From assembly GCA_016201205.1 (NCBI GenBank), contig JACQDF010000169.1:47740-111739 (forward strand): DNA of 64,000 nt, in the 5' to 3' direction. A program made the translations under genes and the position numbers. The stretch is from Acidobacteriota bacterium (lineage in GTDB: Bacteria; Acidobacteriota; Terriglobia; Bryobacterales; Bryobacteraceae). The notes below the pieces were generated by a model that was not told the origin of the DNA, did not search any database, and saw only the letters and a program-made list of their open reading frames with translations. This document shows, piece by piece, positions 44,755 through 52,223 of this stretch (its first letter is position 1; each line of letters starts with the position of its first letter).

Positions 44755-45035
44755 TTTCCCATCAAAATCTGCGCGTGCAGGCTGCCGCGATCGGCAGCCA
44801 CACCGAGCTGCCGGAAGGTGAGCCGCGCGCCTTGCGGAGTGAATTCACCGCCGTCTTTCAGCCAATGAATGCTCAGGTTGCCGGCATACGGGCCGCCGGG
44901 CCCGTTACGAAATGAGTGTGCCAACCGCTCCCTAACGGTCGCGGCTCGGAAGCGCTTTCTGAGCCGGTACATCGAGATGGATTGCGCGGCGAGCCCGGCT
45001 GCACAACCGAACAGAAGCGAAACCCAGCGCACCAT
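44751..45035 (-). CDS. small secreted protein interrupted by a partial copy of the dispersed repeat
   Basis: 94 codons from ATG 45033-45035. A convincing signal peptide ([18 protein letters not shown]) is followed by ISMY, then [18 protein letters not shown], which is exactly the translation of a 45-bp repeat copy. The last part is [54 protein letters not shown]. The stop overlaps the VPS10-like start (ATGA), the arrangement of a real first gene of that operon. The last 50 residues have normal protein composition but I do not recognise a family. It may be intact, repeat-invaded, or a remnant. Confidence 0.5.
   Translation of the reverse strand: MVRWVSLLFGCAAGLAAQSISMYRLRKRFRAATVRERLAHSFRNGPGGPYAGNLSIHWLKDGGEFTPQGARLTFRQLGVAADRGSLHAQILMGK
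44921..44965. repeat. partial copy (45 bp) of the 92-bp dispersed repeat
   Basis: CCAACCGCTCCCTAACGGTCGCGGCTCGGAAGCGCTTTCTGAGCC matches the central part of copies at 29413 and 58284. It is closer to copy 2 in the CTCCCTAACGGTC segment, and it lacks the outer arms. It lies inside the small minus-strand ORF 44751-45035 and keeps its frame open. Confidence 0.7.
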
Positions 45036-45036
45036 A

Positions 45037-46710
45037 ATGGATGTGATGCTAGCAAATCGCATCGCAACTCTGGGGGTGGCAAGCGTGATGGCGATGAACG
45101 GCGCGGGCGTGGCCGACCTGGTTTTGCACAATGGGAAGATCTGGACGGTGAATCCGAAGCAGCCTCTCGCGCAGGCGGTGGCTTGTCTGGATGGCCGCAT
45201 TCTCGCCGTGGGGTCGAATGAGGAGATCGCGGCCCTGGCCGGCAAGAACACCCGTGTCGTGGATCTGAACGGCCTCCTCCTGCTGCCCGGCTTCAACGAC
45301 GCGCACGTGCATTTCTTCACCGGCGGGACACGTCTGGGGGGAGTCCAGCTTCGCGACGCCAAAAGCGAGCAGGAGTTTCGCGACCGCATCGCCGCCTTCG
45401 CCGGTAAACAGCCCAAAGGGCGCTGGATCACCGGCGGCGATTGGGACCACGAGAACTTCACGCCCGCGCGCCTGCCCACACGCCGGCTCATCGACGGCGT
45501 GACACCCGATCACCCCGTTTTTGTGAACCGCCTGGACGGCCACATGGCGCTCGCCAATTCGGCTGCGCTCAAACTGGCCGGCGTCACCCGTGAAACGCCC
45601 GATCCGCCAGGCGGCATGGTCGTTCGCGATCAGGAAGGCGAGCCCACCGGCGTGCTGAAGGATTCGGCCATGGAGGCCGTCGATCGTGTCATGCCTTCGC
45701 CGTCGCCGGAGGAGATCGTGGACGCCGTGCGCGCCGCCATGCGTTACGCCAGCCAGCACGGGGTCACCAGCGTGCAGGATGTGTCCGCCTCGCCCGGCAT
45801 TCTCTCGGTGTACCAGGATCTGCTGGCGCGGGGCGAGCTGACCGTTCGCATCTACGGATTGCAGCCGTTGCGTGTGTGGCAGCGGCTGGCGGGCGTCGGG
45901 ATCAAAGCGGGCTTCGGCGGCGACAAGCTGCGCATCGGCGGGCTCAAGGGATTCTCCGACGGCTCGCTGGGCTCGACCACCGCCTGGTTCTTCGATCCTT
46001 ATGCCGACGCGCCCGGCAACACAGGGCTCCCCAGCGATGAGATGATTCCGCCCGAAAAAATGAAGGACAACGTCCTCGGCGCCGACGAGGCCGGCTTGCA
46101 GCTTGCCCTGCATGCCATCGGCGACCGCGCCAATCAGGCAGTACTCGAGATGTTCGAAGAGGCCATCCGCAGGCATGGTCCTCGCGACCGGCGCTTCCGC
46201 ATCGAGCACGCCCAGCACCTCCGCCCGCAGGATATCGCCCGGTTCGCCAAGGCAGGAATCATCGCCTCGATGCAGCCCTATCACGCCATTGACGATGGCC
46301 GCTGGGCGGAAAAGCGCATCGGCGCAGTCCGCGCCAGGAGCACTTACGCGTTCCGCTCTTTGCTGGACGCCGGCGCGACGCTGGCGTTTGGCTCAGATTG
46401 GTTCGTCGCGCCGATTGACCCGATCCTGGGCATCTACGCTGCCGTCACCCGCCGCACGCTGGATGGCAAACGCCCGGACGGCTGGGTCCCCGAGCAGAAG
46501 ATCACGGTGGAAGAGGCCGTGCGCGCGTATACGATGGGCTCCGCCTATGCCAGCTTCGAGGAGCGGTTCAAAGGCTCGATCGAGGCGGGCAAGGCAGCCG
46601 ATCTTGCGGTGTTGTCAGAGGATATTTTCGCGATTCCGGCGGAGCGGATCGAGCAGGTGAAGGTGGTGCTGACGGTGATGGACGGGCGGGTGGTCTTCCG
46701 GCGCAACTAA
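45037..46710 (+). CDS. YtcJ-type metal-dependent amidohydrolase (amidohydrolase family 3)
   Basis: About 557 residues from ATG 45037-45039; the track start at 44869 lies in the neighbouring gene and repeat. Signatures: [13 protein letters not shown], metal site [13 protein letters not shown], the YtcJ segment [46 protein letters not shown] and the last metal Asp in [11 protein letters not shown]. Residues 1-28 may be a weak signal sequence ([22 protein letters not shown]). It hydrolyses an unknown amide or ester. Its ATG is one base away from the ATG of the divergent small gene, so the two must be transcribed from promoters inside each other. Confidence 0.88.
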   Translation: MDVMLANRIATLGVASVMAMNGAGVADLVLHNGKIWTVNPKQPLAQAVACLDGRILAVGSNEEIAALAGKNTRVVDLNGLLLLPGFNDAHVHFFTGGTRLGGVQLRDAKSEQEFRDRIAAFAGKQPKGRWITGGDWDHENFTPARLPTRRLIDGVTPDHPVFVNRLDGHMALANSAALKLAGVTRETPDPPGGMVVRDQEGEPTGVLKDSAMEAVDRVMPSPSPEEIVDAVRAAMRYASQHGVTSVQDVSASPGILSVYQDLLARGELTVRIYGLQPLRVWQRLAGVGIKAGFGGDKLRIGGLKGFSDGSLGSTTAWFFDPYADAPGNTGLPSDEMIPPEKMKDNVLGADEAGLQLALHAIGDRANQAVLEMFEEAIRRHGPRDRRFRIEHAQHLRPQDIARFAKAGIIASMQPYHAIDDGRWAEKRIGAVRARSTYAFRSLLDAGATLAFGSDWFVAPIDPILGIYAAVTRRTLDGKRPDGWVPEQKITVEEAVRAYTMGSAYASFEERFKGSIEAGKAADLAVLSEDIFAIPAERIEQVKVVLTVMDGRVVFRRN

Positions 46711-46761
46711 GTGTTTTCCCCTCCCCCAAAGGTCCTAAGATTCTTCGCTGATCCTGCCGAT

Positions 46762-47100
46762 ATGTGGAGTACCATGGTCAGTGTGCATGAGGATAGCGAG
46801 CTGGTATTGGGCCAGTTCAACAAGCTCATCCAGGAATTGCTGAGGGGCAATATCAACCGCAATTGCTTCCGCCCCTGGGAGATCGAGATCCTGCTCGACA
46901 TCGAGAACTGCAATCTCAAGGACGGCAGCAGGAAAGAGACTCTGCGGCGGTATCAGAAATCCGTCCAGCGCCAGATGGAGAAAGGCGTCCCACGGCCCAT
47001 GAAGCTCTCCGAGTATCTGGCGGGCTTGAGAGCAAAACGCGAAGCGCTGGCCGCCCGGGCAGGGCAGGAAACAGCCGCCGCTCCCGCTGAGCTATCCTAA
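46762..47100 (+). CDS. conserved small hypothetical protein
   Basis: About 112 residues from ATG 46762; ATG 46774, preceded by GGAG, is an alternative, and the track GTG start at 46711 sits directly after the amidohydrolase stop. The sequence (LGQFNKLIQELLRGNINRNCFRPWEIEILLDIENCNLKDGSRKETLRRYQKSVQRQMEKG) is helical, soluble and protein-like, with an Ala/Glu-rich tail. I do not recognise a domain. It lies 34 bases upstream of yggX in the same direction, so it may share its role in iron or oxidative damage, but that is only positional. Confidence 0.6.
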   Translation: MWSTMVSVHEDSELVLGQFNKLIQELLRGNINRNCFRPWEIEILLDIENCNLKDGSRKETLRRYQKSVQRQMEKGVPRPMKLSEYLAGLRAKREALAARAGQETAAAPAELS

Positions 47101-47134
47101 GTTGCAGGATATTTCCTGCCTAGGAGAGTGGAGA

Positions 47135-47464
47135 ATGGGCTGCGGTAGTGGCTTCGTCGCTCCCAGAGAACCTGAACATCCCAACGCACGTAAGGTTTTC
47201 TGCGTCAAGTTCCAGCGCGAGATGGCGGGCCTGGACGAGGTTCCCTTCGAGGTGCACCCGCTGGGGCAGAAGATCTACGAGAGTGTCTCGAAAGAGGCGT
47301 GGCGGCTCTGGCTGGAGCACATGAAGATGATCATGAACGAATACCGCCTGAACCTCGGCACGCCGGAAGCCCAGGAGTTCCTGCTTAACCAGATGGAGCA
47401 GTATTTCTTCGGCGAGGGCTCGTCGTTCCCGCCGGGCTACGTGCCTCCGCAAGCGAAGACGTAA
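47135..47464 (+). CDS. yggX: Fe(2+)-trafficking / oxidative-damage-protection protein YggX
   Basis: About 109 residues from ATG 47135-47137 with an AGGAG site; the track begins 11 codons earlier. The YggX fold is plain: VFCVKFQREMAGLDEVPFEVHPLGQKIYESVSKEAWRLWLEHMKMIMNEYRLNLGTPEAQEFLLNQMEQYFFGEG, with the conserved Cys in FCVKFQRE. In enterobacteria it protects iron-sulfur enzymes from superoxide and takes part in iron supply. An N-terminal extension of about 18 residues (MGCGSGFVAPREPEHPNA) with an added Cys is not found in the E. coli protein. Confidence 0.93.
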   Translation: MGCGSGFVAPREPEHPNARKVFCVKFQREMAGLDEVPFEVHPLGQKIYESVSKEAWRLWLEHMKMIMNEYRLNLGTPEAQEFLLNQMEQYFFGEGSSFPPGYVPPQAKT

Positions 47465-47478
47465 CGGCGGGCGGCGCG

Positions 47479-48771
47479 CTAGGACCGTGCCACCTCGGTC
47501 GCGATTTCAAACCGCAACCGCGCATGTGCCTGGCGCAAGGTCTGCTCGACATCGGCCGGTGATTTCGCCCGCGCAAAGATAAAGCCCAGATAGCTCTGGG
47601 CTTCCGGGAACCTCTCGAGCTTCTGTCCTTTTCTTGCGCTGATCAGGATTTCTTCGATGCCCGCGGTGGCGGCCGCCTGATCGAGCCCCTCGACATCCTG
47701 GTAGATGCCGGCCTTGGGGATCGGAATCATCATGACGCCGCTGGCTTGAGGTGTCAGGCGCATTCTGCTCACGTCCTGGCCAAGCGCGTGCCGGAGGATC
47801 ACTTCTTCGAGCGTCACCCGGTTCCGGAATCGCAACGCCTTCGCGCACAGACCGCCGATCGGCCTGGCGGCGATTTCCAGCAGCCACGCACCCTGCTCGT
47901 TGAAGCGCACTTCCGCGTGCAGCGGGCCTTGGGTGAGCCCGAGCGCTTCTGTTCCGCGCTTTACCGCCGCCAGCATTTGACGCCGGGCTGGCGCAGGGTG
48001 GCGTGACGGGGTGATGTAGATCGTTTCCTCGAAATACGGCCCTTCGAGCGGATCTGGCTTGTCAAACAGTGCGAACACCTGAAGCTCCCCGCGCGTGAGG
48101 ACGCCCTCGACCGCGAACTCCGCCCCGGGGATGTAACTTTCGACTTGCACGAAGCGATTCTGCTCGTCGTGCATGCGGACAATGTCGGGATCGTCGAGCA
48201 GCTTGCGAATGCGCTCAAACGCACATGAAAACTCGGCTGGGTGATTGGCGCGAATCACGCCGCGGCTTCCGGAGAGGCCCAGCGGCTTGAGCACACAGGG
48301 ATACGCCGCTTGATGAGCCAGCTTCCCGGGATCTTCGTCCACCGGGTAGCGGGCGCAGGAGGGCGCCGGCAGCCCTGCCGCCCGGAAGCGCTCCCTCATC
48401 AGGAACTTGTTGCGGGCCGCCTCCACCGCGTGTGGCGGATGGAACGGGATGCCCGCCTGCTCGGCAAAGAGTGCGGAAAGCATCGTCGTGCGGTCGCCCA
48501 GGGCGGCGATGGCGGTAAAGGGCCCTCGTTGTTTGTGCGCCTGCAACAGCTCGTTTACCGAGCCGGCTGGATCCTGAAACCGCACCGCGATCGCGTCATC
48601 GCCCCAGGGATCCTCGAGTCGGCTGCAGCGGTCGGTGGCCAGCGTGCATCGCACGCCGAGTTTGTGCGCCGTCTCCGCGAAGATGCGGGTCTGGTAGCCG
48701 GTGGTGGTCGCCAGAAGCAGGAGATGCTTGTGCATCGTGTCCGCATAGGTCAACAGCCCGGCGGGGGTCAT
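47479..48771 (-). CDS. ATP-grasp ligase coupled to the selenocysteine-tail radical SAM enzyme
   Basis: About 430 residues. It has an N-terminal pre-ATP-grasp domain (HLLLLATTTGYQTRIFAETAHKLGVRCTLATDRC), then the ATP-grasp core: AARNKFLMRERFRAAGLPAP, YPCVLKPLGLSGSRGVIRANH, VESYIPGAEFAVEGVLTRG, GPLHAEVRFNEQGAWLLEIAARPIGG. Such enzymes join a carboxylate to an amine or thiol using ATP, like CarB-domain or dapdiamide-type ligases. I use ATG 48769-48771 (AGGTGG seven bases upstream) because it overlaps by ATGA the true stop of the read-through radical SAM frame. The track TTG start at 48807 ignores that. Substrate unknown. Confidence 0.87.
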   Translation of the reverse strand: MTPAGLLTYADTMHKHLLLLATTTGYQTRIFAETAHKLGVRCTLATDRCSRLEDPWGDDAIAVRFQDPAGSVNELLQAHKQRGPFTAIAALGDRTTMLSALFAEQAGIPFHPPHAVEAARNKFLMRERFRAAGLPAPSCARYPVDEDPGKLAHQAAYPCVLKPLGLSGSRGVIRANHPAEFSCAFERIRKLLDDPDIVRMHDEQNRFVQVESYIPGAEFAVEGVLTRGELQVFALFDKPDPLEGPYFEETIYITPSRHPAPARRQMLAAVKRGTEALGLTQGPLHAEVRFNEQGAWLLEIAARPIGGLCAKALRFRNRVTLEEVILRHALGQDVSRMRLTPQASGVMMIPIPKAGIYQDVEGLDQAAATAGIEEILISARKGQKLERFPEAQSYLGFIFARAKSPADVEQTLRQAHARLRFEIATEVARS

Positions 48772-50123
48772 ATCAGAGCCACCTGCTCCTTGACGGGCTC
48801 CGCTCAACAGTACCAGGGCTCATCCATGTAGGGAATCGCGGCTCGGGGCAGCAGGTCGAAGTTCTCCGGCGGGGGAGCGCCGTGCGCCGCCTCCCAGATG
48901 CTGGCAAAGATCCCGCGCCGGCTGCGCCCCTGCTTCTGCTCACTGGCGACAAGGCGGAGCGTCTCGACCGCCAGCCGGTCCATCTCAGGATCAGGATGCT
49001 TCCAGCGATGGAGCAAAGCGGCCGCGTCAAATCCCGTCAGGTACTGCTCCATCTCCGGCAGCTCGAGCAGCAGCGACCCGGGCGGAATCAGAAGCCGCAG
49101 TGCAAGCTGGATGGGTGCGACGTCGTCCATCAGCCCGAGTTCCGCGATCACCCGCAACAGCTCGCGGTAGCCTTCGCGCGTCGTCCACGGCGTGAACGGC
49201 ACAAAGGTCGGCGCAAGCGCCAACCCGGTCTCCCGGCACAGCCGCACCACCTCGAGGAAATCGGCCCGTGTATGCCCTTTGTCCAGCTTCTCGAGAATCA
49301 CGTCCTCGACCGACTCGACCGCGCTCGTCACGAGCAGGCAGCCGGTCTCCCGCAACAGGGGCAGCATATCCCGATGCCGCAGCAGATGCTCGATCTTGAT
49401 CGTCACGTCGTAGGTGAGCTGCCGAAATTCCTCGTGAAGGGCCAGCACGATCTTGCTCGCGTGACCGGGGCCGTTGAAGAAATCCGGATCGCCGAAGGTG
49501 ATGTGCTGCGCGCCAGCCGCCGCCAGCCGCCGCACGTCTTCGAGCACGACGCCGGACGGCACAACGCGAAAGGTCCCCTGATACACCGGCACAACCGGGC
49601 AATGACGGCACATGTGCTTGCAGCCGCGGCTGGCCTCCGTATACCCGACGGCCTTTTCCGTTCCATTGATGTGCAGCTTGGAGTAGCGCGCCAGGGCTGG
49701 CAGCCCGTCGCGGTCCGGAACCCGAAAGGGAAGCCGCTCGAGGGAGACCGCCGGAACTTCGACCAGGCCGTCCACGGCATCGGCCAAAGCGCGCTCATAC
49801 TCGCCGCCGATCACCCGGTCGATGCCAAGGCTGCGCAGGAATTCCGCGTTGGGCGGCGCATAAAGCCCGAAGGCCAGCAGCCGCGCTTGCGGATTCATCC
49901 GTTTCACTTTGTCTATGGCGTCCACAGCCAGCCGCGCCGCCGTGTGCATCGGCAGGTAAAAGGCGACCACTTCTGCTTGCCGCATCAGCAGCGATGGCAG
50001 CCCACCGGCGGCAAGATCCACGCAATGGACCTGATGCCCCCGCTCGCGCAACCACGCCGCCGGAGAGGCCAGGCCGAAAGGCTGGTGGCCAAGATCGTAG
50101 GTCGAAATGAGTACGACGTTCAC
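48768..50123 (-). CDS. CUAEP-tail radical SAM protein, probable selenoprotein (in-frame TGA at 48804-48806 = Sec)
   Basis: The track stops at 48804 after ...YMDEPWYC (439 aa). Reading the TGA as selenocysteine continues A-E-P-V-K-E-Q-V-A-L-I to TGA 48768-48770, giving 451 residues with Sec at 440. C-U-A-E-P is the hallmark tail of the CUAEP/CCAEP radical SAM family. The N-terminal 120 residues look like a B12-binding-type Rossmann domain (VVLISTYDLGHQPFGLASPAAWL). The SAM cluster motif is EASRGCKHMCRHCPVVP, followed by HITFGDPDFFNG and IKIEHLLRHRDMLPLL. The extended stop overlaps the ATP-grasp ATG by four bases and a hairpin follows the TGA. Peroxiredoxin lies six bases upstream. Chemistry unknown. 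Confidence 0.88.
48774..48806 (-). promoter_or_regulatory. candidate bacterial SECIS hairpin directly after the UGA codon
   Basis: One base after the UGA (48804-48806) the mRNA can form a 7-bp stem, CGGAGCC (48802-48796) with GGCUCUG (48780-48774), one G-U pair included. It closes a 15-nt loop, CGUCAAGGAGCAGGU, that exposes GG pairs. Bacterial SECIS elements are stem-loops just 3' of UGA, inside the coding region, with guanines in the loop. Fold quality was judged by eye only. Confidence 0.55.
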
Positions 50124-50129
50124 GCCGGA

Positions 50130-50786
50130 TTACGACTTCGGCAGATCCCGCAGCGACAGATAGAAGTCTTTGATGTCGTAATCTTTGTGGCTGAGCCGCT
50201 CCTGTACCTCGGCCACGGTTTTAGGCGGTGGAACCACCACTTTGTCTCCGGGGCGCCAGTTGGCGGGCGTCGCGCACGCCTGGGAATCCGCTGTTTGCAA
50301 TGCCCTGGTGATGCGCATGATCTCATCGATGTTGCGTCCCGCGTTCATCGGGTAATAGATGACCGCCCGCACGATGCGCTTGGGATCAATCACGAACACG
50401 GCGCGGACAGTGGCCGTGGCGCTGGCGCCCGGGTGAATCATCCCGTAGAGTTGCGATACCTTCGTGTCCACATCCGCAATCAGCGGGTAGGGGATCTCGA
50501 CGCCCAGCCTTTCTTTGATGTTTTGCAGCCAGGCGAGATGGGAATGCACACTGTCGACGCTAATGCCCACCAGCTTCGCTCCGATCTGCTGGAATTCGTC
50601 GTAGCGCCGCGCGAAATCGGCCAGCTCCGTCGTGCAGACGGGCGTGAAATCCGCCGGGTGAGAGAACAACACCACCCAGGAATCTCCTTGCCATTCGCTG
50701 AACTTCATCGCTTGCGATTGGGTGGTGACGGCAGTGAAATCGGGCGCCGGGTCGCCAATCTTGGGCAGGCTGATCACATCTGGCAT
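50130..50786 (-). CDS. peroxiredoxin (Prx6/AhpC-TSA type)
   Basis: 218 residues. It reduces peroxides with a peroxidatic Cys in SHPADFTPVCTTELADFARR. The Prx6-type C-terminal domain is present (AGRNIDEIMRITRALQTADSQACATPANWRPGDKVVVPPP), with a second Cys in QACATPANW that could act as resolving residue, as in archaeal-type enzymes. The start has GGAGG, about 12 bases away. It is the first gene of an operon with the Sec-tail radical SAM and ATP-grasp genes (gap 6 bases), which hints that their product is redox active or needs protection. Confidence 0.93.
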   Translation of the reverse strand: MPDVISLPKIGDPAPDFTAVTTQSQAMKFSEWQGDSWVVLFSHPADFTPVCTTELADFARRYDEFQQIGAKLVGISVDSVHSHLAWLQNIKERLGVEIPYPLIADVDTKVSQLYGMIHPGASATATVRAVFVIDPKRIVRAVIYYPMNAGRNIDEIMRITRALQTADSQACATPANWRPGDKVVVPPPKTVAEVQERLSHKDYDIKDFYLSLRDLPKS

Positions 50787-50860
50787 GTTCTATAGCACCT
50801 CCATTTGGTTCCATATGCTAGCACAACCGGGCGTAAGCGATGGGACGGGGAAAGCGCCGG

Positions 50861-52213
50861 TTAACTCGTCATCGACAGGAACCGGTACCCCGACTTTTCC
50901 ATGCGCTTCCGGTCGAGCACACCGCGCCCGTCCAGAACAACGGCGCCCCGCATCGAACCCCGCAGGCTCTCCCAATCCAGCTCGAGATACTGCGGCCACT
51001 CCGTCACCAGGACGACGGCGTCGGCATCCTGCATGGCCTGCTCCGGCGAATCGCAATAACAGAGATCCGGCAGGGCCAGCTCCGCCCGCGCGCGGTCCAG
51101 CGCCACCGGATCATGCGCCTGAACCCGCGCGCCCCGCTCGATGAGCTTCTTCGCGATCTCCAGCGCCGGCGCTTCCCGCAGGTCATCGGTATGCGGCTTG
51201 AACGCCAGCCCCAGCAGCGCCACCGTCCGTCCTTTCAGAATCTTCATCTCCGCCAGCAGCTTCTCGACCACGCGAGCGCGCTGCCGGCTGTTAATGTCAC
51301 GGGCCGCCTGCACGATCGGCGCAGTGAGATTGTATTCGTGCGCGGTCGAGATCAGCGCCGCAGTGTCTTTGCCGAAGCACGATCCGCCCCAGCCGATGCC
51401 CGGTTGCAGAAACCGCGTCCCGATGCGCGCGTCCAGGCCGATCCCCTTGGCCACCTGGGTGATGTCCGCTCCCACTTTCTCGGCAATCTGGCTGATCTCG
51501 TTGATGTAGCTGATCTTCAGCGCCAGGAACGCATTGGCCGCGTACTTGATCAATTCGGCCGAGGCCAGATCCGCCGATACCAGCGGCACTGCTCCTAATT
51601 CCTCGGGCCGCGGCAGAAACGTCGGTGCGGCGAACGTCTGATCCAGGACCGGCCGGTAGAGCGTGTACAGCGTCTCGAGCGCCCGCTCGGAATCCGATCC
51701 GATGACGATGCGATCCGGATACAGGCTGTCCCGAATCGCCGACCCCTCCCGCAGGAATTCGGGGTTCGACGCCACCGCAAAGCGATCGCTGTTGCGCTCC
51801 CGAATTGCGCTTCGCACCAGCGACTCCACCCAGTTGCCGCTGCCGATCGGCACCGTGGATTTGTTCACCATCACCGTGAAGCCGGCGCCGAGATTCTCGG
51901 CGGCCGATTGTGCCGCCGCCCGCAGATAGCGCAGGTCCGGCTTGCCATCGGGCTCGGGCGGCGTGCCCACCGCGATAAAAACGACTTCCGAGTCCGGAAT
52001 TGCCTCAGGGTAGCAGGTCGTGAAGCGCAGCCTGTCGGAGGCCAGCGCCATCAGGTCCTCCAGGTGGGGCTCATAGATCGGCGACCGGCCCGCCTTCAAG
52101 GTCTCCACTTTCTTTGCGTCCGTGTCCACGCAGCAGACGTCATGACCGAGGTAAGCCAGGCACACCCCGGTGGTAAGACCAACATATCCGGTGCCAATGA
52201 TCGAAATGTTCAC
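50861..52213 (-). CDS. ugd: UDP-glucose 6-dehydrogenase
   Basis: 450 residues; oxidises UDP-glucose to UDP-glucuronate with two NAD+. Rossmann start NISIIGTGYVGLTTGVCLAYLGHDVCCVDTD, substrate segment PEFLREGSAIRDSLYPDRIVIG, catalytic Cys in GIGWGGSCFGKDTAALI, second NAD-like domain KGRTVALLGLAFKPHTDDLREAPALEIAKKLIERGARV. Length and motifs are standard. It feeds exopolysaccharide or lipopolysaccharide synthesis, but no glycan cluster is next to it. It follows rtcB by 10 bases in the same direction. Confidence 0.96.
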   Translation of the reverse strand: MNISIIGTGYVGLTTGVCLAYLGHDVCCVDTDAKKVETLKAGRSPIYEPHLEDLMALASDRLRFTTCYPEAIPDSEVVFIAVGTPPEPDGKPDLRYLRAAAQSAAENLGAGFTVMVNKSTVPIGSGNWVESLVRSAIRERNSDRFAVASNPEFLREGSAIRDSLYPDRIVIGSDSERALETLYTLYRPVLDQTFAAPTFLPRPEELGAVPLVSADLASAELIKYAANAFLALKISYINEISQIAEKVGADITQVAKGIGLDARIGTRFLQPGIGWGGSCFGKDTAALISTAHEYNLTAPIVQAARDINSRQRARVVEKLLAEMKILKGRTVALLGLAFKPHTDDLREAPALEIAKKLIERGARVQAHDPVALDRARAELALPDLCYCDSPEQAMQDADAVVLVTEWPQYLELDWESLRGSMRGAVVLDGRGVLDRKRMEKSGYRFLSMTS

Positions 52214-52223
52214 GCTATTTCTG

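Noticed and set aside
45049-46284. 411-residue minus-strand ORF opposite the amidohydrolase
   Set aside because: Mirror of the YtcJ-like gene; no signatures and poor composition.
48804-48807. TTG start of the ATP-grasp gene at 48807 with a TTGA overlap
   Set aside because: It depends on the TGA at 48804 being the real radical SAM stop; the read-through frame gives a better ATG start at 48771 with its own ribosome site.
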